Positions 33,291-43,847 of a DNA stretch of 64,000 nt are shown piece by piece. Below the pieces are notes generated by a model. The model ran no database searches and was not told the DNA's origin. It saw only the letters and a list, made by a program, of their open reading frames with translations. A program made the position numbers and the translations under genes. The stretch spans positions 1 to 64,000 of the forward strand of contig VXIS01000163.1 in the NCBI GenBank assembly GCA_008704415.1, given 5' to 3'. The stretch's first letter is position 1, and each line of letters begins with the position of its first letter. Source of the DNA: Sphaerosporella brunnea. Lineage: Eukaryota; Ascomycota; Pezizomycetes; Pezizales; Pyronemataceae.

Positions 33291-33756
33291 CTTACGGATT
33301 AAAATCCGTATAATGACGGGTACAAATCCGTAACTGACAGGTGAGACGAGGGTGGGGCGCAGAAAATACGTACCTGTACGGATAGCAAAAGACGTGACTG
33401 ACGGACACGAGCGTCGCCCTATCCCTTTGCTTGTTAAAAAAAATTCAAGGAACAGATTTTGAGGATGATATGGGTCGGACGAGGTTGGGGGGTATGGCGT
33501 AAGAAATTGAAATAAGGTTTCAGCGGTCGAGGAGGAGAGAGACGGTGGGTGGCTGATGGTGGCTGGGTGAAGGGTTAGGGTTCAGAGCGCACCCAACGAC
33601 GTCCGATGTCCGCCTGCTGTCGATGTCAATACTACCACCAAAAGTAATCCGATTGACATGATTTTTGGTTTGTTAGAATCATCGTTGCGTGTAGAATATA
33701 CCGAAGCTTTCGTCCATGACACCGGGTGAAGCGACGGCCCCGAAAAAGTAATCTAA
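33290..33756. other. No gene recognised
   Basis: Directly behind the LINE end lies a palindrome TACGGATTAAAATCCGTA (33294-33311), followed by related ATCCGTAA and CGTACGG pieces up to 33380. These may be the remains of an element end. GGGTTAGGGTT at 33573 is too short to call telomeric. Confidence 0.5.
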
Positions 33757-33984
33757 CTATGCAGGCAATCGATGCCACAGATCAAAACAGAACCCCTTGC
33801 AAAGCGGAGCCTTAATGCCTACCGCCAGCTCACAGTAAGAGCAGATAAAGCTCGTATAATGCAGCTTCCTCCTGCCACCATCTCTTTGAGCAAAAATACG
33901 TGCGGCCTCAGAGTCCGGGTCATGCTTCGCTTTCTGCTGCAAATAGCGGCACATAACACATACAGTCTTCACAGCGCGGCCCAA
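33757..33984 (-). pseudogene. piggyBac-like transposase C-terminal fragment
   Basis: 75 codons end in a cysteine-rich zinc-ribbon-like module: CVMCRY, then about 35 residues later CSYCELAVGIKAPLCKGFCFDLWHRL. PiggyBac transposases end in such a module (C-x2-C ... C-x2-C ... PLC-x3-CF-x3-H). The catalytic domain is absent upstream, so this is a remnant. Confidence 0.6.
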
Positions 33985-33999
33985 ATTTTGTAACTCATG

Positions 34000-35090
34000 G
34001 GTACCTCTGGGATGGAAGCGGCAGGAAGGGAGCTGGAAGTGCTTCCCAACGTAGCCTATAGGTATACATTCGCAAGAAGAAAAGTTCTAGGTGGTAGGAG
34101 GGGAAGCTCACCGGCCCGTCGGCTTTGATGAGAGTTGCCTTGCGGCCGTGTGCCTCGGGTCATAGTACCTCTCTCAGTACGCTGTATAGGAGGATTTTGG
34201 TGCTTGTTTGTGTGGGCAAGATCCTGTCGGACGATGGCTGTACCGATGGAGGCAATGGAGGTCATTCGATTTCCCTATACTCAGAGTCAGCGAAAGGTAA
34301 CCATCAACTTGTGGAATCATTAATTCCGGTCTAGCCCTCCCGCGCACCGCCCTGGAGGCTCAAAAGTGCCCCACAGCAACCAGCACATTTTTGGTTCCAA
34401 AGGTTTTTTAGTTCTTTCACTGTTTCATGCTACCGTCCAACAATGGACCTTCCGGCCCTGTCCAGCTCCAGATTGCCAAACCATGAGAACATCGGTCAGT
34501 CAACGACGGAGGCATTGTTCAGGTGATTGTCATTCTAACATTGCCGAAGGAACTGCCGATTGGCCTAGGATTCGCGCAGCAGTCCAGCAGATGTCCAATA
34601 TTATCGTTCAACATTCAAAACTTTGCGCTTGTAGAGAATTGCCGCAAATAGGCACTGCATCTGCTGGTTCCGCAATGTTGCGTCGACTGGCTGCGGCATT
34701 TATTCTTAAAGTGCGAGTAGTTGCGCTCGATGAAGGCAGTATGATTGGCAAATGCAACATGAAAGAGTCATTCAACCGCATAAGTGCTTATGGTTGACTG
34801 GCAGCCACCAAAAATTTGTCGAATTTGAGGGACACCAGGTGTCTGACGGGGTTTGTAAGCGTCAGGGAAAATGGTCTTGGCATGCCATGTTCGAAAAACA
34901 AAGTGCTTACCGTCAGGGTTGAAGTATTTTTTTAAAAAAAAAAGAGGAAAAATAGTTCTCCAAAGGGGTTTTGAAGGAGTTGCAATGTGTTTCAACCTGG
35001 CCAGGCCACTAAAAGGATTCTGAGGGAATGGTCGTGGCGCGTTATGTAACATCAGAGTCATCTCTTGCACTCTCGCACAGCGGCCAAAGC
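34000..35090. other. No intact gene
   Basis: A minus-strand frame at 34768-35070 and a plus-strand frame at 34366-34797 are open, but neither shows a recognisable domain. The first contains a run of ten A (about 34930-34945). They may be remains of an element. Confidence 0.5.
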
Positions 35091-35104
35091 GACAACTGTC
35101 GCAT

Positions 35105-35290
35105 CAACTGAAGGTGCCATACTGGTGACAAGTGGGGGCCGACATACGCAAGCGCAGCGGCCAATTCCTCCGAGTCCAAAATAAGATTAATATAAAAAGG
35201 TCCAAACAGGTCCGTTTCAGATCTGTTGAAAGTCAGCGGGAAAAAGAACAGATATTACACTTGATCTAAGCCAAAAGGCTGAAGGATTTG
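35105..35290 (-). pseudogene. Decayed U2 snRNA copy
   Basis: The region aligns with the U2 gene at 26078-26263. The 5' stem is kept (GCCTTTTGGCTTAGATCAAG) but the branch-point recognition sequence reads GUAAUA where U2 has GUAGUA. The stem-loop II region is scrambled, and the Sm site AUUUUUG is changed to AUUUUGG. The 3' GC hairpin arms are still recognisable. These lesions in essential parts indicate a pseudogene, unless it is a variant U2. Confidence 0.8.
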
Positions 35291-35581
35291 TCAGCATATT
35301 TTCGATGATGATGATATTTGGGGGTGGTGAGAACGTACCAAAGCGAGCTAAAGAAAAAAGAAGCGGAGCAGAAGGGAAGCGCGGCATTCATAGTCGGAGG
35401 ATGTGGCTCTGCGCTGAATTTTGGCCGACGGTAGGGTTTGGTGTTTGGGGTTTGGCGCTGTGGTTACACGGACAACAACACTTCGAAAAGTAAGAACCTC
35501 GAGTTCCTTATTCCGAAATGGATACACTCTGCCCCGGAAGTTTAGCCGTCAGGAAAAACTCGAGCTTTGTGCATTCTGCAT

Positions 35582-35604
35582 ACCTCTCTCTCTCTCTCTC
35601 TCTC
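35582..35604 (+). repeat. (CT)n microsatellite
   Basis: An uninterrupted CT run of about 11 repeats replaces the sequence that follows CATTCTGC in the first U2-region copy. It marks the end of the duplicated segment. Confidence 0.85.
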
Positions 35605-35849
35605 TCACACATCGTTCATGATTTGCACTCGACCGAATTCTATGAATGGCGACGGCCGAGTGACTACGAATGATTGTCCCAGCATCAATGGGTCCCGAGC
35701 AGAAACCTCAAGTGCCATTCAGGCTGGCCAGAGGAAACAGGCATAAAAGTCCTCAATGTCGTTCTGCATTCCTCCTTTCCTCCTCATCTCCGATCCCCTA
35801 CAAGCCACCAATCCGAAAAACACAAACACAAACACAAACACCGATTGCA

Positions 35850-36665
35850 ATGACACCCACTCCTCCTCCCCCGTCAACTCCCGCTCGCCCGATCGCAGCA
35901 GCCAGCCAGGGGTCTTCGCCTCTCTCCTCGGTCCCACCCACACCTCGCACACCTCGCACACCCGAGGTGTCCACCGTCAAGACCCCCCGTGCCCTGCGGC
36001 CCAAGGCCACGAAGGTGGCAAAGGCCAAAGCTGCCCCCCGAGCCCGCCCCAAGCCCACCAGCATCTGTTTCTTTCGGCTGCGTGCCGTGGGAGAAGCGGA
36101 CGAACGGATCCCAGGAACGTACGAGTTCCTGGCTGGCCACGAGAAGGTTCCGGCCGATATCCGCCAGGTGGCCATCGAGGTGATCCTCGATGTGCCACCT
36201 GGCCTCGGGCACATCAAGTGGCCCGAGGCCATCAAAGTCTCTATCCCCGGCGAGGAGGATAGTGAGGAGGAGGAGGAGGAGAGTGAGGAGGAAGATAGCG
36301 TGTCTCCAACAATCAGTCATTCTCCGGCACGTCACCAGCAGCTGTCCCCAATAACGAGCCATCCTCCGTCACGTCACCAGCAGGTGTGTCGAACAATGTG
36401 TCATCCTCCGGCACGTCACCAGCACCTGTCTCCAATAATGTATCATCCTACGGCCCGTCACCAGCGGCTGTCTCCAACAACGAGCCATCCTCCGGCACGT
36501 CACCAGGACCTGATTCGAACAATGCGTCATCCACCGACACGTCACCAGCAGCTGTCTCCAATAATGTGTCATCCTACGGCCCGTCACCAGCGGGAGGAGG
36601 AGAGCGAGGAGGAGGAGAGCGGGGTTGAGGAGATGGGGGATGACGAGGAGAGCGAGGAGGAGTAA
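35850..36665 (+). CDS. Acidic-tailed protein with in-frame minisatellite
   Basis: The open frame runs from 35670, and ATG 35850 is preferred because it follows an ACAAAC-repeat leader. The layout is a Pro/Ser/Thr- and Lys/Ala-rich N-terminus, then a compact conserved-looking core at residues about 70-130 (SICFFRLRAVGEADERIPGT onward). A Glu/Ser acidic tract follows, then about 6.7 copies of a 14-residue repeat, then acidic sequence to the stop. The repeat unit is 42 bp, so it does not break the frame. The basic and acidic regions suggest a nuclear or chromatin protein (inference). The family was not recognised. Confidence 0.55.
   Translation: MTPTPPPPSTPARPIAAASQGSSPLSSVPPTPRTPRTPEVSTVKTPRALRPKATKVAKAKAAPRARPKPTSICFFRLRAVGEADERIPGTYEFLAGHEKVPADIRQVAIEVILDVPPGLGHIKWPEAIKVSIPGEEDSEEEEEESEEEDSVSPTISHSPARHQQLSPITSHPPSRHQQVCRTMCHPPARHQHLSPIMYHPTARHQRLSPTTSHPPARHQDLIRTMRHPPTRHQQLSPIMCHPTARHQREEESEEEESGVEEMGDDEESEEE
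36309..36592 (+). repeat. 42-bp minisatellite inside the ORF
   Basis: Units contain GTCACCAGC, TGTCTCCAA and ATCCTCCGGCAC with a 42-bp period and about 6.7 copies. Alternative reading frames are also open through the array, as expected for a stop-free repeat whose length is a multiple of three. Confidence 0.9.
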
Positions 36666-37013
36666 ATTGAGGGGATATTTTTTTTTCTTTGTTTTTCTTT
36701 TTCTCATCGGAATACTAGCAACTGATCTTGGAAAAATCGTTATTGCGTGAAGTGGTATCATGCCATGTGCAGAACACGGCCACTCCCCCCCCCCCCCCTC
36801 CTCCCATTTTGAGCGTTCTGCAGACTTTCCTGGTGCCTAAGATGTTCGGACAGACAACACCGGGTCTTTGGGATGGATATCCGTGGGCTGCTATACAGAA
36901 TAGGAACCTTCATCAATCACTCCGCAACCGCGTTATCCAGCCGAGTGAGAATTTTTGTCAGGAAACAGTTCAGAGCATAGCTGTGCATAACTGCAAGGAT
37001 CGCTTGGCAGTGT

Positions 37014-37781
37014 TCACTCGCTGAGCGGTCGTCTAAGTTGACTCGAAGGGTTGAAAACCCAACGATCCGAACTAGCACTTGATGATGATACAAGATGTGA
37101 CGTATATTTGAAATATGCAGCCCTAAATTGATAGTTGGATGCGAGGCGATCGGCGTACAGTGACCAAGACCGCGGCAGAGCGGGATATTGGGGCGCCAGC
37201 GCGTATCTATACCCATCGTCCTTTTGCCGCCGAGTGGGTAGAAACGAGTTTTTTTTCTTCTTTCTACGAGCGGCGGTGTATGCATGGCTGGGACTCTGGG
37301 AGTGACACATTTGAATAGAAGCACTCGTGTGGCGAGTTATCTTTGTGCAAACGCCACCAATTGAGAGTGACAGACGCACTACATCATGATATTGACGTAC
37401 GAACAACCCCCGGTAGCTGGTAACATGCCAGCCGTAATCACACGAACGTATTCTATGCAGTGCTTGGATTGCGAATCGAGCCCGTTGTTCGTATGAGGTT
37501 TCTGAGCATTCATAGTCACAGTTACCTGTGCTGGCGTGGAAAAGAATAGAGCGTGGGGAGAACGTACACGAAACAAGGCAGGAATCATTCACATTCGATT
37601 CTAGCGCTTGTGGTGGGCACAACCAAAATGGAGCCGTTGCGTTTGTCGCTGGTGTAGATGTTTGCGATTGGGGCCACAACCTGAAAAGAACAGCAATAAA
37701 GAAACAACGCGATGAATTCAGTACAATCGGATCCCAAGAGCAAACAAACGCCTGAACTTTACACAGTATGACATCCACCAC
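37014..37781 (-). CDS. Long ORF of doubtful status
   Basis: 255 codons without stops, but the composition is even in Ser, Arg and Cys and there is no domain, signal peptide or consistent hydrophobic pattern. A short lysine run sits in the middle. It lies 23 bp from the better-supported gene at 37805-38212 on the same strand. It is probably non-coding. Confidence 0.2.
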   Translation of the reverse strand: MVDVILCKVQAFVCSWDPIVLNSSRCFFIAVLFRLWPQSQTSTPATNATAPFWLCPPQALESNVNDSCLVSCTFSPRSILFHASTGNCDYECSETSYEQRARFAIQALHRIRSCDYGWHVTSYRGLFVRQYHDVVRLSLSIGGVCTKITRHTSASIQMCHSQSPSHAYTAARRKKKKNSFLPTRRQKDDGYRYALAPQYPALPRSWSLYADRLASNYQFRAAYFKYTSHLVSSSSASSDRWVFNPSSQLRRPLSE

Positions 37782-37804
37782 TCGTTGCGCTGTCCTCCTA
37801 CCAA

Positions 37805-38212
37805 CTATTTCCTCTCGCTACGCCGCAGCCGGCGTCTGCGAACCACTTTCTCCGGCTGATGACCGTTGAGCTCGATGACCTGGGAAGTATGCGGAATAGC
37901 CTCAAGCTCCTCATCCCTCATCGTCTGGATGCCAGGGACCGCCCACTGCCCACCCAACATAGCTTCCAACGAACGCTTCCTATCATGCGCAGTCAGCAGG
38001 TACCGCTGAACCATCTCGTAACGCTCCTGTCCAGGCATGATGCGGCAGGAAAAGACGAGCCAGCGCGCGACTTTGATGAGGCCGATGTAGTCGAGGTTGC
38101 GGTGGTGCTCGCGCTCGAGGAGACGGAGGTCGTCGTGCGAGAGCGGCTGGAGCAGCTCGTTCAGTTGCTGGTCCGTGAGGAGATGGAGGCACTGAGCGAT
38201 CGTGGTACCCAT
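37805..38212 (-). CDS. Conserved-looking hypothetical protein
   Basis: 135 codons from ATG 38210-38212 to TAG 37805-37807. The first 90 residues look strongly helical with regular Leu spacing (LHLLTDQQLNELLQPL, DLRLLEREHHRNL). A Gly-Gln-Trp turn follows and the tail is very basic (RRRRLRRSERK), which could be a nuclear localisation signal. Codon use is GC-rich and consistent. No family was recognised. A GT-rich tract (38290-38360) lies upstream. Confidence 0.5.
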   Translation of the reverse strand: MGTTIAQCLHLLTDQQLNELLQPLSHDDLRLLEREHHRNLDYIGLIKVARWLVFSCRIMPGQERYEMVQRYLLTAHDRKRSLEAMLGGQWAVPGIQTMRDEELEAIPHTSQVIELNGHQPEKVVRRRRLRRSERK

Positions 38213-38399
38213 TGATTCTGTCGCTAGCTGTTCGAACAGTGACGACAGACAGACCGGTCAAGGGGGGAAGGAGGATGCAAAAGGGATAACCCGGTTGGGG
38301 GGGTGGGGGTGGTGCGGGTGCAGGTGCGGGTGCGGTGGGGGTGGGGGTGGGTACAGTGGGGCAAAGTCTGTGACCTACCTAGAAGGGTGAGGGGCAGCG

Positions 38400-39780
38400 G
38401 GAAGGAGCAGTCAGTCATTTGATCTAGTACCTTACCTAGTGCGGGGCTATCCGAACTCTCACGACCGCGTTTTTCCAGGTCTCTTATCGTCCCACGTTAC
38501 CTACATCTGCAGACGTAACAGAGGCGTCCCTAACCAGCAGTCTAGTCCTGGCCACTTGGGCCAGATTGGCTTGTCCTCTGAATTGGTCGACAACTGAGGC
38601 ACTGGTACGCTAGCCCTGGCCCTAGCCCTAACCATATATTACCCGACTTACTAACTCTTACCGTCTGATTGACGAACAGAACTAACAGAATAGCAAAAGC
38701 AATGATTCGTCACGGAGAAATCTACATCCGCCTTCTGAATCTTTACGTCCCCGCTCGTTATGTGTGATAGAAAGCTCCGTTACGACAGTCGGTCATCATT
38801 CCAGACCGTGCTTGAAATGGCCACAGCAGCTGATCTAGACCGTCGCTTAGGGGGGCCTGCTTTACGGCGCTATCCGGGTAGACCACGTGTTGGCGAACCA
38901 ACACCCAATTAGCGACGTAGGATTGCCTGGTCAAGCCATGATTAAACCCTTCATAGCGTTGGCAGGATGCGAACTCAATGGACGCGTTAAGAGACGGTAG
39001 GAAATTGTCAGGGGCTCGGTTCCAAGGGCTAGGTCAATGGAATGGGAGGACAACATGCCCGCTTCGGACACCAGTATTGCTGGGTGCATCTTGTGTTAGC
39101 TATAAAAGGGCGTATGGACCTACCTCAAAGGGAAGACAGTTCACGCAGCAGTTGGGCGTATTTTTCACGGACGCAAATACCCTTTCCTCCGTGGCATGGA
39201 AGCATCAAAATTATCTCAGCTTATCCCTATCGTCATACGTGACGAAAAGCGAGGCTTTGGCTTCGATACTGTGAAACACAACAAGCGAGGTTTTCCACCA
39301 GGTTAAACCGCCTAAGGATCAGCCATCAGGTTGACAGCAGAGCTAGCACACGAAAATGAAGTATCTTAGTACGAATAGTTAATCCACCTTATCTGTGGCG
39401 GCCACCAGATGTCTGTAACACTGCGGTTTGTGAGGCATCGCGTAAATCCCCCCCCAAGAAGCAAAACAAACATCGATAGTCGGAGTAATATTCCAACACA
39501 ATATGTGGGCGTCGGCAGCAATGCAACCACAACAAGGCGTACTCTTTGGAAGCTGCGTCAATGCTCATAGCTACCTGGATGAATGGATTGGATGGTAATG
39601 ACCCAAAACATGATGCTCACGAATGCAATGAAGATAGCGACTTTAGAACACGATATTTACAACATAGTTGAGAAAACAGAGCGTGCATTGAAACCTTCCT
39701 GCCAGGCAAACCACTGGGTAGCATTACATCACCATCTTCTCTCGCTCACTTGAAACCTTTGCAGAAACCTACCATTCCTC
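38400..39780. other. No gene recognised
   Basis: Short ORFs only. A CCCTGGCCCTAGCCCTAACC stretch (about 38613-38632) superficially resembles telomeric repeats. Nothing else is supported. Confidence 0.6.
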
Positions 39781-39789
39781 GGCCTATAG

Positions 39790-40790
39790 CAACGGCGATG
39801 CCGACTTCAGGCTTCTACTCGTCCTCGTCGAAGGTGTTTTTCAGGAGTGCAGCCTCAGGTTCTCCCTGGTGGATTCGAAGCTTGATGTTGGTTGGAGGTT
39901 TCTACTCGTCCTCATCGATGGTGTTTTTCAGGAGTGCAGCCTCCAGGTCCTCCCTGGTGGATTCAAAGCTTGTTGTTGTCTTGGGGTCTCTACTCGTCCT
40001 CATCGATGGTGTTTTCCAGGAGTGCAGCCTCCAGGTCCTCCCTGGTGGATTCGGAGCTTGACGTTTTGTGGAGGTTTCTGCTCGTCCTCATCGATGGTGT
40101 TTTTCAGGAGCGTAGCCTCCAGGTTCTCCCTGGTGGATTCGAAGCTTGATGTTGGTTGGAGGTTTCTACTCGTCCTCGTCGAAGGTGTTTTTCAGGAGTG
40201 CAGCCGCCAGGTCCTCCCTGGTGGATTCGAAGCTTGATGTTGGTTGGAGGTTTCTGCTCGTCCTCATCGATGGTGTTTTTCAGGAGTGCAGCCTCCAGGT
40301 TCTCCCTGGTGGATTCGAAGCTTGACGTTGTGTTGAGGTTTCTGCTCGTCCTCATCGATGGTGTTTTTCAGGAGTGTAGCCACCAGGTCCTCCCTGGTGG
40401 ATTCGAAGCTTGACGTTGTGTTGAGGTTTCTGCTCGTCCCCATCGATGGTGTTTTTCAGGATTGCAGCCACCAGGTCCTCCCTGGTGGATTCGAAGTTTG
40501 ATGTTGTGTTGAGGTTTCTGCTCGTCCTCATCGATGGTGTTTTTCAGGAGCGTAGCCTCCAGGTTCTCCCTGGTGGATTCGAAGCTTGATGTTGGTTGGA
40601 GGTTTCTGCTCGTCCTCATCGATGGTGTTTTCCAGGAGTGCAGCCTCCAGGTCCTCCCTGGTGGATTCGAAGCTTGATGTTTGGTGGAGGTTTCTACTCG
40701 TCCCCATCGATGGTGTTTTTCAGGAGCGTAGCCTCCAGGTTCTCCCTGGTGGATTCAAAGCATGTCATTGTGTGGAGGCTTCCATTATCG
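39790..40790 (+). repeat. 88-bp minisatellite, about 11 copies
   Basis: The box GGTGTTTT recurs at 39833, 39920, 40008, 40096, 40184, 40272, 40360, 40448, 40536, 40624 and 40712. The step is exactly 88 bp after the first (87). Each unit carries CTCGTCCTCATCGATGGTG, CAGGAGTGCAGCC and the near-palindrome CCAGGTCCTCCCTGG. Because 88 is not a multiple of three, successive units are read in rotating frames. All three forward frames are largely stop-free. Confidence 0.95.
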
Positions 40791-40799
40791 TGAAAGCCC

Positions 40800-43130
40800 C
40801 AGAAACCAACCCTCAAATCCGGCGATTACCAAGCTCGGAAGAAAGCGACCACGCCATGCAAAAGCGGCTGTTTTGTGTCACCGTGCCTAGTGGGTTGGAT
40901 GGATGGAGTCGGTATCTTGTTCACCGTATAAACGGCAAACCCAAATGAGATCTACGGTGTAGGCGGAGCTTTGTGCTCGACGACGTTGTTGTGGAAGCAA
41001 CGGTTCCTGCAGTCGTCCGGTCATCGGCAACAATCGGGCCGAGCAACCTATAACACAGAACGCATTAGCGGACAAGCAAAACTATCGCTTAGGGTGTAGC
41101 AGACCTTGGCAGCGATTCAAATCAGTTGCCTGCTCGCCCGCCAACGCTAAGAGGGCGACCCTTTCCTCTTCGGCTATTTCTCGTGGCCATATCGTTGGGT
41201 GAAGCCCCGCAGTTGAGATGCTGCAAACCAAGAATCCAACTGCGGGCTGGAGCTAAGCGATCTAGCGAACTTCGGCTCCCATCGTCCCTCCGATTGTCTC
41301 ACTGCACAGCACTCGGTGACCGCTGCCCCATTGTCTGCCTGTGGGCGCCACACGACTGCAAAATCAAATTTGACAGGCTCAAGGGACACCCAAAATTGGG
41401 CTTGGGAAAGTGAGTCGCCCATTCCGCTGGCAACTCTCCACAGGGAAGATTTTGAATGGCCTGCCAGCGCCGGAATCTGGAATTTAAAAGCGACCGCTTA
41501 ACTCGTACGTCTATAATCGCGAGCTGCAGGGTAACCTTGCCCTCGGGTAGTCGCGGCCGACGACTGCCACGTCCCTGCGACCGCCGTCATCAAGTGGCTT
41601 TCATGGCTGCGCGTGCGCGGGGCCGGATGCCGGTGCAGAGTCAAGTGCCGAGTTACCCGCGCAGTGTTGGAGGTTCCGCGCACGATATTTGAAAAAAAAA
41701 AAAAAAAAAAAGTAAGAGACTCGAGTGAGCCGAAAATCCCGCAGAGCCGCGAACCCAGCTGTAACGCCGGGCGCACTGCCAGGTGCAGGCTTGATTTGCG
41801 GAAAAACCATGAACTCCATCAGACGTACAGCCGTGAATTTGTCCCCCCCTCTCGCCTTGAATACTCCGCCGTCCATAGCTGGTAAAGAAGATTCTGACGC
41901 CGCATAAGGCAGTTGATTGCAGTCAAGAATAAAACGGCTGACATTCTCGGTACCCCGCAGCCCCCAGAGCTGAAAAGCGTCGGCCTCACGACCCGCGATG
42001 TCATACCCAGGCCATTTGCGTCTGATCGACACAAATCAGACAATGTTCCTCGAACACAGTGACAGTTGAGTCAAAACGAAGCAGTCGGTCGCGTGCGCAC
42101 CCATACTGCTATGCCGAACATACCAATAATCATTTCTATCCTGCTGTCGAAAGATCGGATCTACATAAACACCTCCGCCCTCCATTACTACAAGCTTTTC
42201 TCGCGGTGCCGACAGTCATTCGACCGCCCCCTTATATGACAGCCTGCAGCAACTTCAATCCCTCTCCCTCAATGACCGCGCCCCAAAAGCAAACTCCCGC
42301 GCGTTCCGTCATCCGGCAAGGCGCGGTACGCAATGCGAAAGGTCCCCTAGCTAGCTACCGTGTGCTTCGGCTCGGTCACTGACAAATCCTCCCAATCCAG
42401 ACGACAGCATAACCTGGCCGCTCTTCGACAGCCTCGCCAAAACTCAGCAATCCCGGTTCATCAACTGCTCGCCGATGCGATCGTTCTGTTTTGCCCGCAG
42501 CATGCTTGGTTGGGGGGTGAACATTGACGACGGCCATGGCCGACCGCGCAGGTGTGGGTGCATCATTGCAACTTGGAGGAGGCTGCAACTTGGCTTGGGG
42601 CTGTCCCGGGGCGATTCTCCTGAGGAACGTGTGCTCTGGATATCTTGCTGTGAGGGTTGTTAGGCGCAACAGCTGCCTAGATGCAACAGTATGCGACCCT
42701 GTTGCGGGGCGGCGTTCGTGCACATCTATCCCCTCTGCCTGGAGCTAGGCCTGGATACCACACATGTTCCAGCCCCGGGGGGTGGCCGCTCGGGGTAGGT
42801 GGGAGGCGAGAGCATAGTCAGCTAAGGCTGCGCAAATGGAAGTTTTCAGATCGGGGGGAGATACCTAACAGTATGATCACTGTGAAACAATCTTAGCCGG
42901 TTGGTGTCGCGTGCCGTTGGTACCCGCGCATCGCAATTAGATCCTCCGGCCGAGAGTTCTACTGACGGTGATGTTTGCGGGAGGGAGGGTTCATCGAGTT
43001 AACCATGTAAAAAACCATGGCGGCGCGTCCTGTTGTGTGGGGTTTCTCTATTCTTCCCAACTTTCTTTTCTACGCCTCGAACATACAAGGCGATGACCTA
43101 TATGAAGTTTGGCGAGTTCACTTTGACATC
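40800..43130. other. No firm gene
   Basis: ORFs of 60-140 codons overlap on both strands. The best is 41601-42032 -, but it reads through a run of about 20 A/T (41691-41711) and has no domain. The 3' part (42870-43130) belongs to a roughly 400-bp duplication shared with 45690-46100. Confidence 0.5.
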
Positions 43131-43134
43131 ACAA

Positions 43135-43241
43135 GTGTACGTAGCTTAATGGCAGAGCGTGCCCCCACTCCAGTATTTTCCCAACATAGCGGGGATACTG
43201 GGGCTGCTGGGTGAGATCCGGGTTCGAATCACGGCGTACAC
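43135..43241 (+). ncRNA. tRNA-like repeat unit A
   Basis: A 107-bp unit with a perfect 7-bp acceptor-like stem (GTGTACG/CGTACAC), an A-box-like D arm (TAGCTTAATGGCAGAGC), a B-box-like T arm (GGTTCGAATC, one stem mismatch) and a T-rich tail directly after. The anticodon region holds a 44-nt insert with its own hairpin (CCAGTAT...ATACTGG), and position 33 would be C, not T. It could be a Pol III-transcribed tRNA-derived SINE or a decayed intron-containing tRNA. This copy reads GCTGCTGGG where most others have GCCGATGGG. Confidence 0.6.
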
Positions 43242-43847
43242 GATTTCTTTTTTTTTCTTTTTTTGTTTGCTATCATGTGACACATCCCGATTATCTATCA
43301 CTATATAGAGTTGGGGGGAACTGCCAAGAACGGCTACCAACCAGTTGCCAACCGTCCACGCGAGATTCCGTGGCCCGGCCAAAACGACACCACCGACGAG
43401 TAGCAACACAAAATGTATAGCGCGTAGAAGCTAGTCAAAATGGTCCGAGTGCTCAGCATTAAATGTAAAGCTCATGTGTGAATGTTTCTGCTCACCCGCA
43501 CAATTTCTCTCCTTCGACAGCGTCCCCAGCAGAACTCCACACCCGCTATCCCAAGAGACACTTCCGGTGGCTTCCCCAACAGCCCCTTCAACAAAACAAA
43601 TAAAATATATACACAAGGTACGACTGCTATGCTTTTGCATGGATAAGGCACTGTGCTTACAAATTGTAGCAGAATGCTCCGGCGGCTCCCCCAGCTGCAG
43701 CAGAACTCATCGGCAGCTCCCTCAGCCTTATGAGGATTGGACTGGACCTACACGAAGGTCATGGACTGGATTTAACTGGAGGCCCGGAAGCCTGTGGTTA
43801 TCGTGGGAGATACCAACGGCCCAATAGTATCCCTACTCGCCGCTTTT

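Noticed and set aside
33757..35070. One long piggyBac gene joining all minus-strand frames
   Set aside because: Only the terminal cysteine-rich module is recognisable; the frames further upstream show no catalytic motifs and are not continuous with it.
35670..35849. Upstream start for the acidic-tailed protein
   Set aside because: The first 60 codons run through an ACAAAC repeat that looks like a leader; ATG 35850 starts a more protein-like segment.
37014..37781. 255-codon ORF as a firm gene
   Set aside because: Length alone supports it; composition and lack of any domain make it weak. It is kept only as a low-confidence entry.
38610..38640. Interstitial telomeric repeat (CCCTAGCCCTAACC)
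   Set aside because: Only about two imperfect units; a similar GGGTTAGGGTT at 33573 is also too short. Chance is sufficient.
39790..40790. CRISPR-like array
   Set aside because: The units are whole 88-bp tandem copies without unique spacers and the host is a fungus. It is a minisatellite.
43135..43241. Functional tRNA gene
   Set aside because: The anticodon loop lacks U33, the T stem has a mismatch and the 44-nt insert is larger than usual. The identical unit occurs five times, which points to a repeat.
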